DNA of 64,000 nucleotides. Origin: Metabacillus schmidteae. Its GTDB lineage: Bacteria; Bacillota; Bacilli; Bacillales; Bacillaceae. The translations under genes and the position numbers were made by a program. The notes beneath the pieces are model-generated. The model did no database searches, had not been told where the DNA came from, and worked only from the letters and a program-made list of their open reading frames with translations. Location: assembly GCF_903166545.1 (NCBI RefSeq), contig NZ_CAESCH010000001.1, positions 748,001-812,000 on the forward strand. The letters run 5' to 3'. Of the stretch, positions 8,630 to 16,421 are shown in pieces; within the stretch, counting starts at the first letter, position 1, and every line of letters begins with the position of its first letter.

Positions 8630-9348
8630 TTATAGTAAAACAATTGAAAAAATCGTTTGGAGCTAACGAAGTGCTGAAGGATATCAATGTTATCATTAAG
8701 CAACAAGAAGTTGTAGTGGTTATCGGTCCATCCGGATCAGGTAAATCTACATTTTTACGTTGCCTTAATCTACTGGAACCTGTTTCAGGCGGACAAGTAA
8801 TGATTGACGGAGTTGACTTAACAGATAAGAAGACGAACCTTAATAAGATTCGTGAAGAAGTTGGAATGGTTTTTCAGCAATTCAATCTCTTTCCTCATAA
8901 AACTGTATTAGAAAATATCACAATGGCACCAATTAAAGTGAAAAAAATGAAGGAAGAAACTGCAAAGGATATTGCTCTAATGCTTCTTAAAAAGGTAGGT
9001 CTATCTGAAAAAGCTAATGCTTATCCAAGTTCATTGTCAGGTGGGCAGAAGCAGCGTGTGGCGATCGCACGTGCTCTGGCCATGGAACCTAAAATTATGT
9101 TGTTCGATGAACCGACTTCAGCCTTAGACCCAGAAATGGTCGGAGAGGTGCTTGAGGTAATGAAGCAGCTTGCCGGAGAGGGAATGACAATGGTAGTCGT
9201 TACACATGAAATGGGCTTTGCAAAGGAAGTAGGAGATCGTGTTATCTTTATGGATGGTGGCTATATTGTGGAGGAAAATGTACCGGAGCAATTATTTGAC
9301 CATCCACAGCATCAAAGAACAAAGGCTTTTTTAAGTAAGGTATTATGA
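8626..9348 (+). CDS. artM: polar amino-acid ABC transporter ATP-binding protein
   Basis: A 240-residue GlnQ/HisP-type ATPase: Walker [11 protein letters not shown]-loop FQQFNLFPH, signature [15 protein letters not shown], Walker [14 protein letters not shown]-loop VVTHEM. Length and motifs match the family exactly. Translationally coupled to the permease, and followed by a terminator that ends the transporter unit. Confidence 0.92.
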   Translation: MIIVKQLKKSFGANEVLKDINVIIKQQEVVVVIGPSGSGKSTFLRCLNLLEPVSGGQVMIDGVDLTDKKTNLNKIREEVGMVFQQFNLFPHKTVLENITMAPIKVKKMKEETAKDIALMLLKKVGLSEKANAYPSSLSGGQKQRVAIARALAMEPKIMLFDEPTSALDPEMVGEVLEVMKQLAGEGMTMVVVTHEMGFAKEVGDRVIFMDGGYIVEENVPEQLFDHPQHQRTKAFLSKVL

Positions 9349-9377
9349 TGCTCGAAAATAATATACCTGGAATAGTG

Positions 9378-9410
9378 AAAAGGGAGACGCTTTTTGGTCT
9401 CCCTTTTATT
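9378..9410 (+). terminator. Rho-independent terminator of the amino-acid ABC unit
   Basis: AAAAGGGAGAC pairs with GTCTCCCTTTT around a T-rich loop and is followed by ATTCTTTATT. Confidence 0.85.
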
Positions 9411-9643
9411 CTTTATTAAAGGCTGTATGTAAAAAAGACATCAACATCAGCCATTCTTGGTGGCAGGGAGAAGGAGATTTGAGGTTATACTATGAATAAT
9501 GTATGGAATTCAGACCATCTTAGTGTCTAATCAAGAGAGACATTTGTTCATTGTAAAAAGAAAACCCTTGATTATTTGAAGAAAACAGAGGATAATAGTG
9601 ATTAAAATTTGACTGAAAATTTTAAATAGTAGGAGATGTGGAA

Positions 9644-11005
9644 ATGAAAGTTGTAAAGTTCGGTGGTTCCTCTTTAGCTTCAGGTGAACAACTAAAAAAA
9701 GTATTGAATATCGTTGTGTCAGACCCAACTCGAAAAGTGGTTGTTGTATCTGCTCCGGGAAAGCGATATTCAGATGATATAAAGGTAACAGATTTACTTA
9801 TCGAATGTGCGGAAAAACATTTAGCAAATGAAAATGCTGACGGAGTATTTGATACCATTATTGAAAGGTATGCAAGTATTGTAAAGGAATTATCGATTCC
9901 TTATGACATTATTGAAACCATTTCAAATGACTTAAAGACATTATTAGCAGGTGACAAAAGTAAGCCTGAAAGCTATCTTGATGCAGTTAAAGCCAGTGGG
10001 GAGGATAATAATGCAAAGTTAATTGCAGCCTTCTTCCAGCATAGCGGTCTTAATGCAGAGTATGTGAATCCAAAAGATGCAGGTTTACTTGTATCAGATG
10101 AGCCGGGAAATGCTCAGGTTCTACCTGAATCGTATGAAAATTTATATAAACTTCGTGAAAAAGAAGGAATTGTTGTTTTCCCAGGGTTCTTCGGTTACAA
10201 CAAAAAAGGTGAAGTATTAACATTCTCAAGAAGCGGGTCAGATATTACAGGATCAATTTTAGCTAACGGTATCAAGGCTGACCTGTATGAAAACTTCACA
10301 GATGTTGATGCGGTATATTCAGTTAATCCAACGTTTGTTCAAAATCCTAAGGAGATTAGCGAACTAACATACCGTGAAATGCGTGAACTTTCATACGCCG
10401 GGTTTTCGGTTTTCCATGATGAAGCTTTAATCCCTGCATTTAGAGCAGGCATTCCTGTTAATGTGAAAAACACGAATAACCCTTCAGCACCAGGTACAAG
10501 AATCGTAAATGAAAGGTCAAATTCTAATGGACCTGTTATTGGGATTGCAAGTGATAAAGGCTTTTGCAGTATTTATGTAAGTAAATATTTAATGAACCGA
10601 GAGATTGGGTTTGGGCGCAGACTGTTACAAATTTTAGAGGATTACGGTTTAACATACGAGCATGTTCCATCCGGTATTGATGATGTAACAGTTATTTTAC
10701 GACAAGATCAGATGGATGAAGCACTTGAAGCGAAAATAACAGATCGCATTATGACGGAACTGCATGCAGATGAAGTGATCATCGAACACAATCTTGTATT
10801 AATTATGGTTGTTGGTGAAGGGATGCGTCACAATGTTGGAACAACAGCTCGTGCAGCAAAAGCTCTTGCACATGCAGGGGTAAATATTGAAATGATTAAT
10901 CAAGGCTCTTCAGAGGTTAGCATGATGTTCGGAGTAAAAGAGCCTCAAGAAAAGATTGCTGTTCAAGCGATATATAATGAATTCTTTGTTGCGGTACCAG
11001 TTTAA
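9644..11005 (+). CDS. yclM: aspartokinase III
   Basis: A 453-residue aspartate kinase (ATP + L-aspartate to 4-phospho-aspartate), first step of the lysine/threonine/methionine pathway. KFGGSSLAS at the N-terminus is the nucleotide-binding signature, and two ACT-type regulatory domains follow in the last ~140 residues. The length matches B. subtilis YclM/ThrD rather than the lysine-riboswitch isozyme LysC, and no lysine riboswitch is seen upstream. The ATG at 9644 is preferred over the GTG at 9638 because AGGAG ends 8 bp before it. A weak CodY-like motif lies at 9607-9621. Confidence 0.9.
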   Translation: MKVVKFGGSSLASGEQLKKVLNIVVSDPTRKVVVVSAPGKRYSDDIKVTDLLIECAEKHLANENADGVFDTIIERYASIVKELSIPYDIIETISNDLKTLLAGDKSKPESYLDAVKASGEDNNAKLIAAFFQHSGLNAEYVNPKDAGLLVSDEPGNAQVLPESYENLYKLREKEGIVVFPGFFGYNKKGEVLTFSRSGSDITGSILANGIKADLYENFTDVDAVYSVNPTFVQNPKEISELTYREMRELSYAGFSVFHDEALIPAFRAGIPVNVKNTNNPSAPGTRIVNERSNSNGPVIGIASDKGFCSIYVSKYLMNREIGFGRRLLQILEDYGLTYEHVPSGIDDVTVILRQDQMDEALEAKITDRIMTELHADEVIIEHNLVLIMVVGEGMRHNVGTTARAAKALAHAGVNIEMINQGSSEVSMMFGVKEPQEKIAVQAIYNEFFVAVPV

Positions 11006-11019
11006 AAAGATTTATGGAG

Positions 11020-11071
11020 AAGGGATAGTCTATTAAGTACATATATACTGTGCTTTTGGAACTGTCCCTTT
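11020..11071 (+). terminator. probable terminator after aspartokinase
   Basis: AAGGGATAGT can pair with ACTGTCCCTT (one G-T pair) across a long AT-rich loop. The T tract is short, so efficiency is uncertain. Confidence 0.5.
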
Positions 11072-11158
11072 AATGATTTGCCTATTATTTATAGAGAAAG
11101 AAAGTTTGTGTATACTTACATTAATAGTTTATACATATATATTTGAGGTGAAGATGAA

Positions 11159-12133
11159 ATGTCAAGATTATATTCAATTGGAGAGGTTTTAATTGATTTC
11201 ATTCCGGCTCAAAAAGGAGTTGCACTAAAAGATGTAGTTTCGTTTGAGCGGGCTCCGGGTGGCGCACCTGCAAATGTTGCAGCAGCAGTTGCGAAAGCAG
11301 GTGGACAAGCGTCAATGATAACAAAGCTGGGTGAAGATGCGTTTGGTGATTTCTTAATTGATACGTTGAACAATGTGGGTGTCAACACAGAGCATGTTGT
11401 AAGAACGAAAAAAGCGAATACAGCTCTTGCCTTTGTATCACTCAAAGAAGATGGGGAGAGAGATTTTTCATTTTATCGTAACCCTTCAGCAGATCTTTTG
11501 CTATCTGAGGATGAGATAGAAGATAACTGGTTTCATGAAGGAGATATTCTTCACTTTTGTTCTGTTGACTTAGTCGAAAGTCCAATGAAACAGGCACATG
11601 TAAAGGCGATAAAATCGGCAAAGGAAAAGGGAGCTATCATTAGCTTTGACCCTAATGTACGACTGCCATTATGGGAAAGTGAAAAAGAGTGTCAAGCGAC
11701 GATTAGAGAATTTCTTCCTCAAGCTCATTTAGTGAAGATATCTGATGAAGAGCTGGAGTTTGTTACAGGTATTAAGGATGAAAAAGAGGCAATACATTCA
11801 TTATTTACTGGTGAAGTAAAAGCGGTCATTTTTACAAAAGGTCCAGAAGGGGCTACTCTTTATATAAAGGAAGAAAGTTTTGCATCAACAGGTTACAAGG
11901 TTTCTGTTCAGGATACAACTGGTGCTGGTGATGCATTTATTGGCGGATTCTTATATAAATTACTAGAAAAAAATGCAACAATTACTAATTTGGAATCACT
12001 TTTAAAACAAGAGCATGATGATATCTTATCCTACGCAAATGCAAGTGGTGCCCTTACAACAACAGGTAAAGGAGCAATCTCTGCTATTCCGACGAAACAA
12101 GAAATATATAAGTTCATTGAGAAGCAGAAGTGA
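11159..12133 (+). CDS. PfkB-family sugar kinase, probable fructokinase
   Basis: A 324-residue ribokinase-fold enzyme. Both PfkB signatures are present: GGAPANVAAAVAKAGG near residue 35 and DTTGAGDAFIGGF near residue 255, which holds the catalytic Asp and anion hole. The overall sequence resembles bacterial fructokinases (ScrK, B. subtilis YdjE), but 2-keto-3-deoxygluconate or aminoimidazole-riboside kinase activity cannot be ruled out. GAGGTG lies 8 bp before the ATG. It stands alone, between two hairpins, with no sugar gene beside it. Confidence 0.82.
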   Translation: MSRLYSIGEVLIDFIPAQKGVALKDVVSFERAPGGAPANVAAAVAKAGGQASMITKLGEDAFGDFLIDTLNNVGVNTEHVVRTKKANTALAFVSLKEDGERDFSFYRNPSADLLLSEDEIEDNWFHEGDILHFCSVDLVESPMKQAHVKAIKSAKEKGAIISFDPNVRLPLWESEKECQATIREFLPQAHLVKISDEELEFVTGIKDEKEAIHSLFTGEVKAVIFTKGPEGATLYIKEESFASTGYKVSVQDTTGAGDAFIGGFLYKLLEKNATITNLESLLKQEHDDILSYANASGALTTTGKGAISAIPTKQEIYKFIEKQK

Positions 12134-12151
12134 AGTTATAATTTGTTATGT

Positions 12152-12182
12152 GGGACAGTCCAGATAAAATAGGACTGTCCTA
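12152..12182. terminator. bidirectional terminator-like hairpin between convergent genes
   Basis: GGGACAGTCC and GGACTGTCC pair around AGATAAAATA. It lies between the stop of the kinase gene (+) and the stop of the small minus-strand gene at 12187. The T tracts are weak on both sides. Confidence 0.55.
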
Positions 12183-12186
12183 AAGT

Positions 12187-12324
12187 CTATTCAATCGTAT
12201 TCGTTGTATTTTTCATGGATTTCCCTTTAAATTTATTTTGCTTGTTTAATTTTAGATTTTGAGAACGTAACCGATTTGCCGGCATATTATTATTTGGTGC
12301 TGCTTGCTCATTCCAATCACCCAT
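12187..12324 (-). CDS. small basic/Asn-rich protein, 45 residues, unknown
   Basis: Starts MGDWNEQAAPNNN and continues with a Lys/Asn/Gln-rich stretch (KLNKQNKFKGKS). AAGGAGG lies 7 bp before the ATG, which strongly supports translation. It follows the 74-residue gene by 14 bp on the same strand, so the two form an operon. The lack of cysteines and the basic, low-complexity make-up recall minor small acid-soluble spore proteins or related Bacillaceae peptides, but I do not recognise the family. Confidence 0.6.
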   Translation of the reverse strand: MGDWNEQAAPNNNMPANRLRSQNLKLNKQNKFKGKSMKNTTNTIE

Positions 12325-12338
12325 AGAGGTTCCTCCTT

Positions 12339-12563
12339 TTACTCTTCCATTTTTTTACCCCTCATGATTTTTTCAAATGCTGCCATCGAGGGATCCTGCT
12401 TAATCTCTTGATCAAAAGGGTTCTTTTCCTGTTTAAATTCAGGGTCAGCATTTAGGGTTATTCCTACCTGTGAACCAGCCGTTGATAAGGAATCATTAAT
12501 AATGGATTCTTGTTTCCCATCTTGATGTGGAGTTACTTCTGAATGTTGATTCCTACTGTCCAT
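12339..12563 (-). CDS. small acidic/polar protein, 74 residues, unknown
   Basis: Starts MDSRNQHSEV; rich in Gln, Asp, Glu and Ser with no hydrophobic core, so it is probably disordered. The C-terminus (AAFEKIMRGKKMEE) could form a short amphipathic helix. GAGGTGAT lies 3-4 bp before the ATG. It is the first gene of a two-gene minus-strand operon with the 45-residue protein. I do not recognise it; a spore or stress peptide would fit the composition. Confidence 0.6.
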   Translation of the reverse strand: MDSRNQHSEVTPHQDGKQESIINDSLSTAGSQVGITLNADPEFKQEKNPFDQEIKQDPSMAAFEKIMRGKKMEE

Positions 12564-12813
12564 ATCATCACCTCAATATGTTAATAAGTACAATCTTATG
12601 TTTTCACTGAATGAAAGAACTATACGAACTATAAGAACTGCAAGTAAATTGTTGCGTAGTCTTTAGAATAATGTTACTATTTATAAGACTAATTTCTTGC
12701 TGTTATTAGTTAATATAATAAAGACTATACAATTCCCAATTAATACATATAAATAAATAAAACCTTTTACGGTAAATGGAAGAACCTATTCTTAAAATAG
12801 TCTGTCTTTCCAT

Positions 12814-12847
12814 GGCCTAACTTCTATTTTTGAAGTTAGGCCTTTTT
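12814..12847 (+). terminator. orphan intrinsic terminator upstream of the DUF2294 gene
   Basis: GGCCTAACTTC pairs exactly with GAAGTTAGGCC around TATTTTT and is followed by T5, 40 bp before the next start codon. No plus-strand gene lies upstream (12564-12813 is empty), so it ends either a small RNA or an attenuated leader. A second weaker hairpin (ATGGAAGA with TCTTTCCAT) precedes it. Nothing else is recognised in the 324-bp gap 12564-12887. Confidence 0.75.
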
Positions 12848-12887
12848 GTTTTTAATAGAAAATGCTCTACTTTTAGGGGGAACATGA

Positions 12888-13586
12888 ATGAAAAATACAA
12901 ATAGTTACTACCAGGAAGACCTCCTTCTCCTTAGTAGTACCTTAAGTAAGATATTAAAACGAAGGTTTGGAAAAGGACCTGAGATGTGCTATGTCACTTT
13001 ACACTCAAATAGATTAATAGTTTTTATACGAAAATATATCACTCCTTCTGAAGAAGTATTATTAAAGAAAGATTACATAAATTTGGCCTATAAATTCCGA
13101 TCTGCAGTAATGGAGGAAGTTGTTGATGAATTCACTAAAGAGGTGGAAAAATCTCTGGGAATAAGACTTGATTCCTATTTTGAGGATTGGAACTTTAGCA
13201 GGAACACGGGAATGATGATCTTTGAAAATAGCCTTTCGAAGGATTGGGCAGCTACAGCCATACAACCTGCTTTAAAAGAAAAGCTTTTTGAAGGTCTAAA
13301 TTTGATAAGTTATGAAATTTATAAGGCACCAACAAGTATGGAAGTCATTAAAATTAATCAAAACATATATGCTGTTGAAAGTCGAGGCACAATATTAAAG
13401 ATGGAGAAAATCTTATATAAGAAAGGCTATCTAGAGATATTACAAGAACATTCAAATGATATTAAAAATGCTTATTTTCAACAAAAGGAAAAATTTGATT
13501 CAATCTTTGAAACAAAAGTCGAGGATTTATTTTTGTTTTGGGATTACAAAGATAACAGAAGTTATATCTTTTTCTATTTACATTAA
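12888..13586 (+). CDS. tandem DUF2294 (YbcI-like) protein
   Basis: A 232-residue protein built from two copies of the ~115-residue DUF2294 domain (single-copy in B. subtilis YbcI). The first copy shows FGKGP, an EEVLL segment and DWNFSRNTGMMIF; the second, more diverged, ends in FWDYKDNRSYIFFYL at the same relative place. Soluble, no signal peptide. AGGGGG lies upstream of the ATG. It is a paralogue of the protein at 14285, and the two flank a helical ORF. The molecular role of the family is unknown to me. Confidence 0.78.
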   Translation: MKNTNSYYQEDLLLLSSTLSKILKRRFGKGPEMCYVTLHSNRLIVFIRKYITPSEEVLLKKDYINLAYKFRSAVMEEVVDEFTKEVEKSLGIRLDSYFEDWNFSRNTGMMIFENSLSKDWAATAIQPALKEKLFEGLNLISYEIYKAPTSMEVIKINQNIYAVESRGTILKMEKILYKKGYLEILQEHSNDIKNAYFQQKEKFDSIFETKVEDLFLFWDYKDNRSYIFFYLH

Positions 13587-13751
13587 AAAAACACATATTT
13601 ACAATCACATCGATTTTCTATATCATTATGATAAAGGGAAAAGAAGCTATATCTTTTCTATAAAACGATTTATTTATAAAAAATAACTATAGCTTTTTGA
13701 AGACATTTAAATGATCTTGGTAGTAATGCTTTAGAATAGATAGCTAAACAT

Positions 13752-13801
13752 AAGCCAAAATAGCAAAAAGACCGTTTTCTTTTTGCTATTTTGGCTTTTT
13801 A
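13752..13801 (+). terminator. strong intrinsic terminator within the DUF2294 cassette
   Basis: AAGCCAAAATAGCAAAAAG pairs with CTTTTTGCTATTTTGGCTT around ACCGTTTT, then T-rich DNA. It separates the first DUF2294 gene from the next two genes, which therefore need read-through or their own promoter. Confidence 0.88.
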
Positions 13802-13844
13802 TGTTTGGGGAATTAAATGGGGGTTCACTAAGGGTGGTGAAGCA

Positions 13845-14237
13845 ATGGAACAAAGTTATGAATATTCACAGTCATTAAAGGTGTTAACTAAAATGACACC
13901 TGTTAAGTTAAGTGAAATTTGTGATCTACTAAAAGAAATAATTGAAATCTTTCAACATCATAATAGTAAGGAAGAAAAACACATCATTGAAATAAAAAAT
14001 AATATTTCCGATCTGTATAATTTATTGGAGCAGAGCATGTTGTTATTAAATGATGTCATAATAGAAAAACAGCTATTAATAGATTTGGTCGTTTCAATTA
14101 TCGAGTTTCTTTGCAATATAATGAAGGAGTTGGAAATACTACAAGGAAAGCTTGATTTCATTCCTATATCTCATCAACTTAAAATGAAGTATCGACTAGT
14201 CTATTTACATATGATCATAAAAGAAATAATAGCATAA
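13845..14237 (+). CDS. helical protein of unknown function, 130 residues
   Basis: Start chosen at the ATG at 13845, behind AGGGTGGTG; the longer frame from 13791 would begin inside the terminator hairpin. The sequence is rich in Leu, Ile, Glu and Lys with heptad-like spacing (SEICDLLKEIIEIFQHH; LLEQSMLLLNDVIIEKQ), so an all-alpha bundle or coiled coil is expected. No membrane segment is long enough to be certain. It lies 47 bp before the second DUF2294 gene and is probably co-transcribed with it. I do not recognise the family. Confidence 0.65.
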   Translation: MEQSYEYSQSLKVLTKMTPVKLSEICDLLKEIIEIFQHHNSKEEKHIIEIKNNISDLYNLLEQSMLLLNDVIIEKQLLIDLVVSIIEFLCNIMKELEILQGKLDFIPISHQLKMKYRLVYLHMIIKEIIA

Positions 14238-14284
14238 ATATAAAATATACTAAGACTGTATCATAAGGAAAAAAGGTGAGATGA

Positions 14285-14968
14285 ATGAATCAAGAAATAT
14301 TAAATTCAATTAGCAGCTTCACAAGTAAAGTCCTAAGAAAAAATTTTGGAAAAGGTCCAAAATTATGTCAATCCACCTTATGTGACCGGTATCTTGTTGT
14401 TTATATTAGAGGGTTCATATCACCTATGGAGGAAGTGCTCATTGGGCAAGGACATAGAAATCAGGTTGATAAAGCTAGAACAGTTATTATTAAACATGTC
14501 ATTGAGGAATTAAAAGGAGTAGTAGAGATATCATTGGATCGAGATGTGGATGACTATTATCATGATTGGAATTTTCCAAACAATTCAGGAATGATCATGT
14601 TTGTACTAGATGAACCTGTTGGTATTGAGTGTAACCCGGAAGAGAAGGTAAATCTGAAGCAGTTGGAATCGGAAGTAGCCAGGATTAGTCTTCTAGTAGA
14701 AAAAGTTCCAAATCAAATACGGGTATATCCATTATCTAAATCGGTTTATTTAATTGAAAGAATGGGAATTTTAATCCCTATTGAGAAATCTCTTATCCAA
14801 AAGGGCTTTGCAGATGAATTGAGAATAACAAAGGATGAATTAGAGAAAAGCTACTTCCATCGAGATGGTAAATTCGAAGAAATTTTTAAAGTTAATGTTA
14901 GGGATATTTTTATTGATTGGAATTTTAAAGAGGATAAATCTTTTATGGCATTTATCTTAAATCATTAA
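14285..14968 (+). CDS. tandem DUF2294 (YbcI-like) protein, second paralogue
   Basis: A 227-residue paralogue of the protein at 12888. The first domain has FGKGPKLCQSTL, PMEEVLIGQGH and DWNFPNNSGMIMF; the second domain ends IFIDWNFKEDKSFMAFIL, so both copies keep the DWNF-type motif here. AGGTGA lies 5 bp before the ATG at 14285. The better-kept second domain suggests this copy is closer to the ancestral duplicate. Probably cytoplasmic; function unknown. Confidence 0.78.
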   Translation: MNQEILNSISSFTSKVLRKNFGKGPKLCQSTLCDRYLVVYIRGFISPMEEVLIGQGHRNQVDKARTVIIKHVIEELKGVVEISLDRDVDDYYHDWNFPNNSGMIMFVLDEPVGIECNPEEKVNLKQLESEVARISLLVEKVPNQIRVYPLSKSVYLIERMGILIPIEKSLIQKGFADELRITKDELEKSYFHRDGKFEEIFKVNVRDIFIDWNFKEDKSFMAFILNH

Positions 14969-14996
14969 GCTGATGGAGGTTTATTTATAAACAAAA

Positions 14997-15034
14997 GGAT
15001 AGATAAGCCAGAATGAATTCTGGTTTATCTATCC
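14997..15034. terminator. bidirectional terminator between convergent genes
   Basis: GGATAGATAAGCCAGAA pairs with TTCTGGTTTATCTATCC. On the minus strand it is followed by TTTTGTTTAT, so it best serves the 3D-domain gene; it also lies just after the plus-strand DUF2294 stop. Confidence 0.8.
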
Positions 15035-15055
15035 CTTCGTTGCACTAACTTAAAG

Positions 15056-16255
15056 TTAGTCCAATATAATAATTTTAACTGTTTTTCGTCCCCATTGGAG
15101 TGCTTTTGAACTTGAAGGCATTAAAACATCTATTTTATGTCCAATAATAGCTCCACCTGTATCACCTGCAATGGCAACACCGTATCCTTCTACCCAAACC
15201 TTTGAGCCAAGAGGAATGACGCCCGGATCAACAGCGATAAGCTTCATATTTGGATTCTTTTTAATATTATAACCGAGATAAGTCAAATCACTTTTTGTAT
15301 CTTCGTGACTATATGCAGTCGCTGATACATATAATTCTTTTCCGGATTTAGAAGAAGTGTCAGTGTCTTTTTTACTGTTACTTGTCTGGCTTTTAGCTTT
15401 GGAAGTTGAGGGTGGAGGAGCAACTGTTTGTTGTACCACAGCTTCTTCCTTTGCTTTTTTAGCTTTAGCCAATTCAACTGCTCTTGCTTTTGCAGCTTCT
15501 TCTTCCTTTTTAATCTGACTTTGTATCGTACTTATTTTAGATTGAATTGTTGATTTTTCTTTTTCTGCTAGAGTAATTTCCTTTGATAGTGATTGATATT
15601 TTCCTTGTAAGGCAACAAGTGCCTGATTTCTTTGTACGCGCTTTTGTTCAAGTTCTGCTCTTTTTGTTTCTAATTCAGCCTGTTGGGAAACGAGAAGTTG
15701 TTCCTGTTTATCAATTTCTTTTTTTTCTTCTTCAATTTGCTGAATATCTGCTTGTTGTTGTTCGACAATATTTTGATCAGCATCTAATATTGTTGCAACT
15801 GCTCCAACACGTTCAAAGAAGTTACCGATGCTTTCTGAATTAACAAGAGTATCAATAACGATTGATGTACGATCACTATGCTGAAGAGCGACTAAACGCT
15901 TCTCCATAATGTCTTCCCGAGCATATACCTTGTCCTGGAGAAGAACAATTTCTTCTTTCTTTTGTTCGATCAATTTTTGGATATCGGTTATTTTTGTTTC
16001 AACAGTGGCTAGGCTCTGTTCACTGCTTGAAATTTCCTGATCAAGAGCTTGTACATTTTGTTGAATGGTATTCACTTCTTCATTTACTGCTTGCTGTTCT
16101 TTTTCCTTTTGAAGAATGGTTTGTTGATTCTGCTCTAGCTGTTCATTCGCACGATTTAACGTGTCATTTGTTGATTCTGCTTTTGCCACATATGTAATAG
16201 GTAAGGATAATAGAAGTATTCCGATTGTGGCAATGGTTTGTTTCAAAGCTCGCAT
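15056..16255 (-). CDS. secreted coiled-coil protein with C-terminal 3D (MltA-like) domain
   Basis: A 399-residue protein. The signal peptide ends near residue 26 (TYVAKA-ES). Residues ~30-270 are a long Gln/Glu/Lys coiled coil like the N-terminal part of CwlO/PcsB-type cell-wall proteins. A Pro/Ser/Thr linker leads to a ~90-residue 3D domain with the conserved aspartates in VDPGVIPLGS, AGDTGG and HKIDVLM, as in YocH/YuiC and Rpf-like lytic transglycosylases. It is probably exported to cleave or remodel peptidoglycan. AAAGGGG precedes the ATG. The gene is monocistronic, bounded by a terminator. Confidence 0.85.
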   Translation of the reverse strand: MRALKQTIATIGILLLSLPITYVAKAESTNDTLNRANEQLEQNQQTILQKEKEQQAVNEEVNTIQQNVQALDQEISSSEQSLATVETKITDIQKLIEQKKEEIVLLQDKVYAREDIMEKRLVALQHSDRTSIVIDTLVNSESIGNFFERVGAVATILDADQNIVEQQQADIQQIEEEKKEIDKQEQLLVSQQAELETKRAELEQKRVQRNQALVALQGKYQSLSKEITLAEKEKSTIQSKISTIQSQIKKEEEAAKARAVELAKAKKAKEEAVVQQTVAPPPSTSKAKSQTSNSKKDTDTSSKSGKELYVSATAYSHEDTKSDLTYLGYNIKKNPNMKLIAVDPGVIPLGSKVWVEGYGVAIAGDTGGAIIGHKIDVLMPSSSKALQWGRKTVKIIILD

Positions 16256-16368
16256 AAAGCAACCCCTTTCTCATCTATCTAGTTATAACACAGAAATATG
16301 TCTCGTAGGTTACAAATAGATTAAAAGTTCTGGTAATTTATGTAAGTAAAACTACTATTTTCAAATTT

Positions 16369-16410
16369 AAAAAGGACACTTTCCATATTTTATGGAAAGT
16401 GTCCTTTTTT
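16369..16410 (-). terminator. Rho-independent terminator of the Fsr-type MFS gene
   Basis: AAAAAGGACACTTTCCATA pairs exactly with its complement around TTT; symmetrical A/T tracts allow function on both strands. It lies 12 bp beyond the MFS stop. Confidence 0.9.
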
Positions 16411-16421
16411 GGAACTGTTTG

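Noticed and set aside
13456..13686. 76-codon plus-strand ORF overlapping the end of the first DUF2294 gene
   Set aside because: No ribosome binding site, AT-rich composition and out-of-frame overlap; a chance reading frame.
13831..13842. AGGGTGGTGAAG as a T-box-like sequence
   Set aside because: Lacks the ACCGCG continuation and any upstream specifier structure; it is an ordinary Shine-Dalgarno.
15283..15477. ORFs in other frames of the 3D-domain protein gene
   Set aside because: Low-complexity Lys/Leu strings produced by the coiled-coil coding sequence; no start signals.
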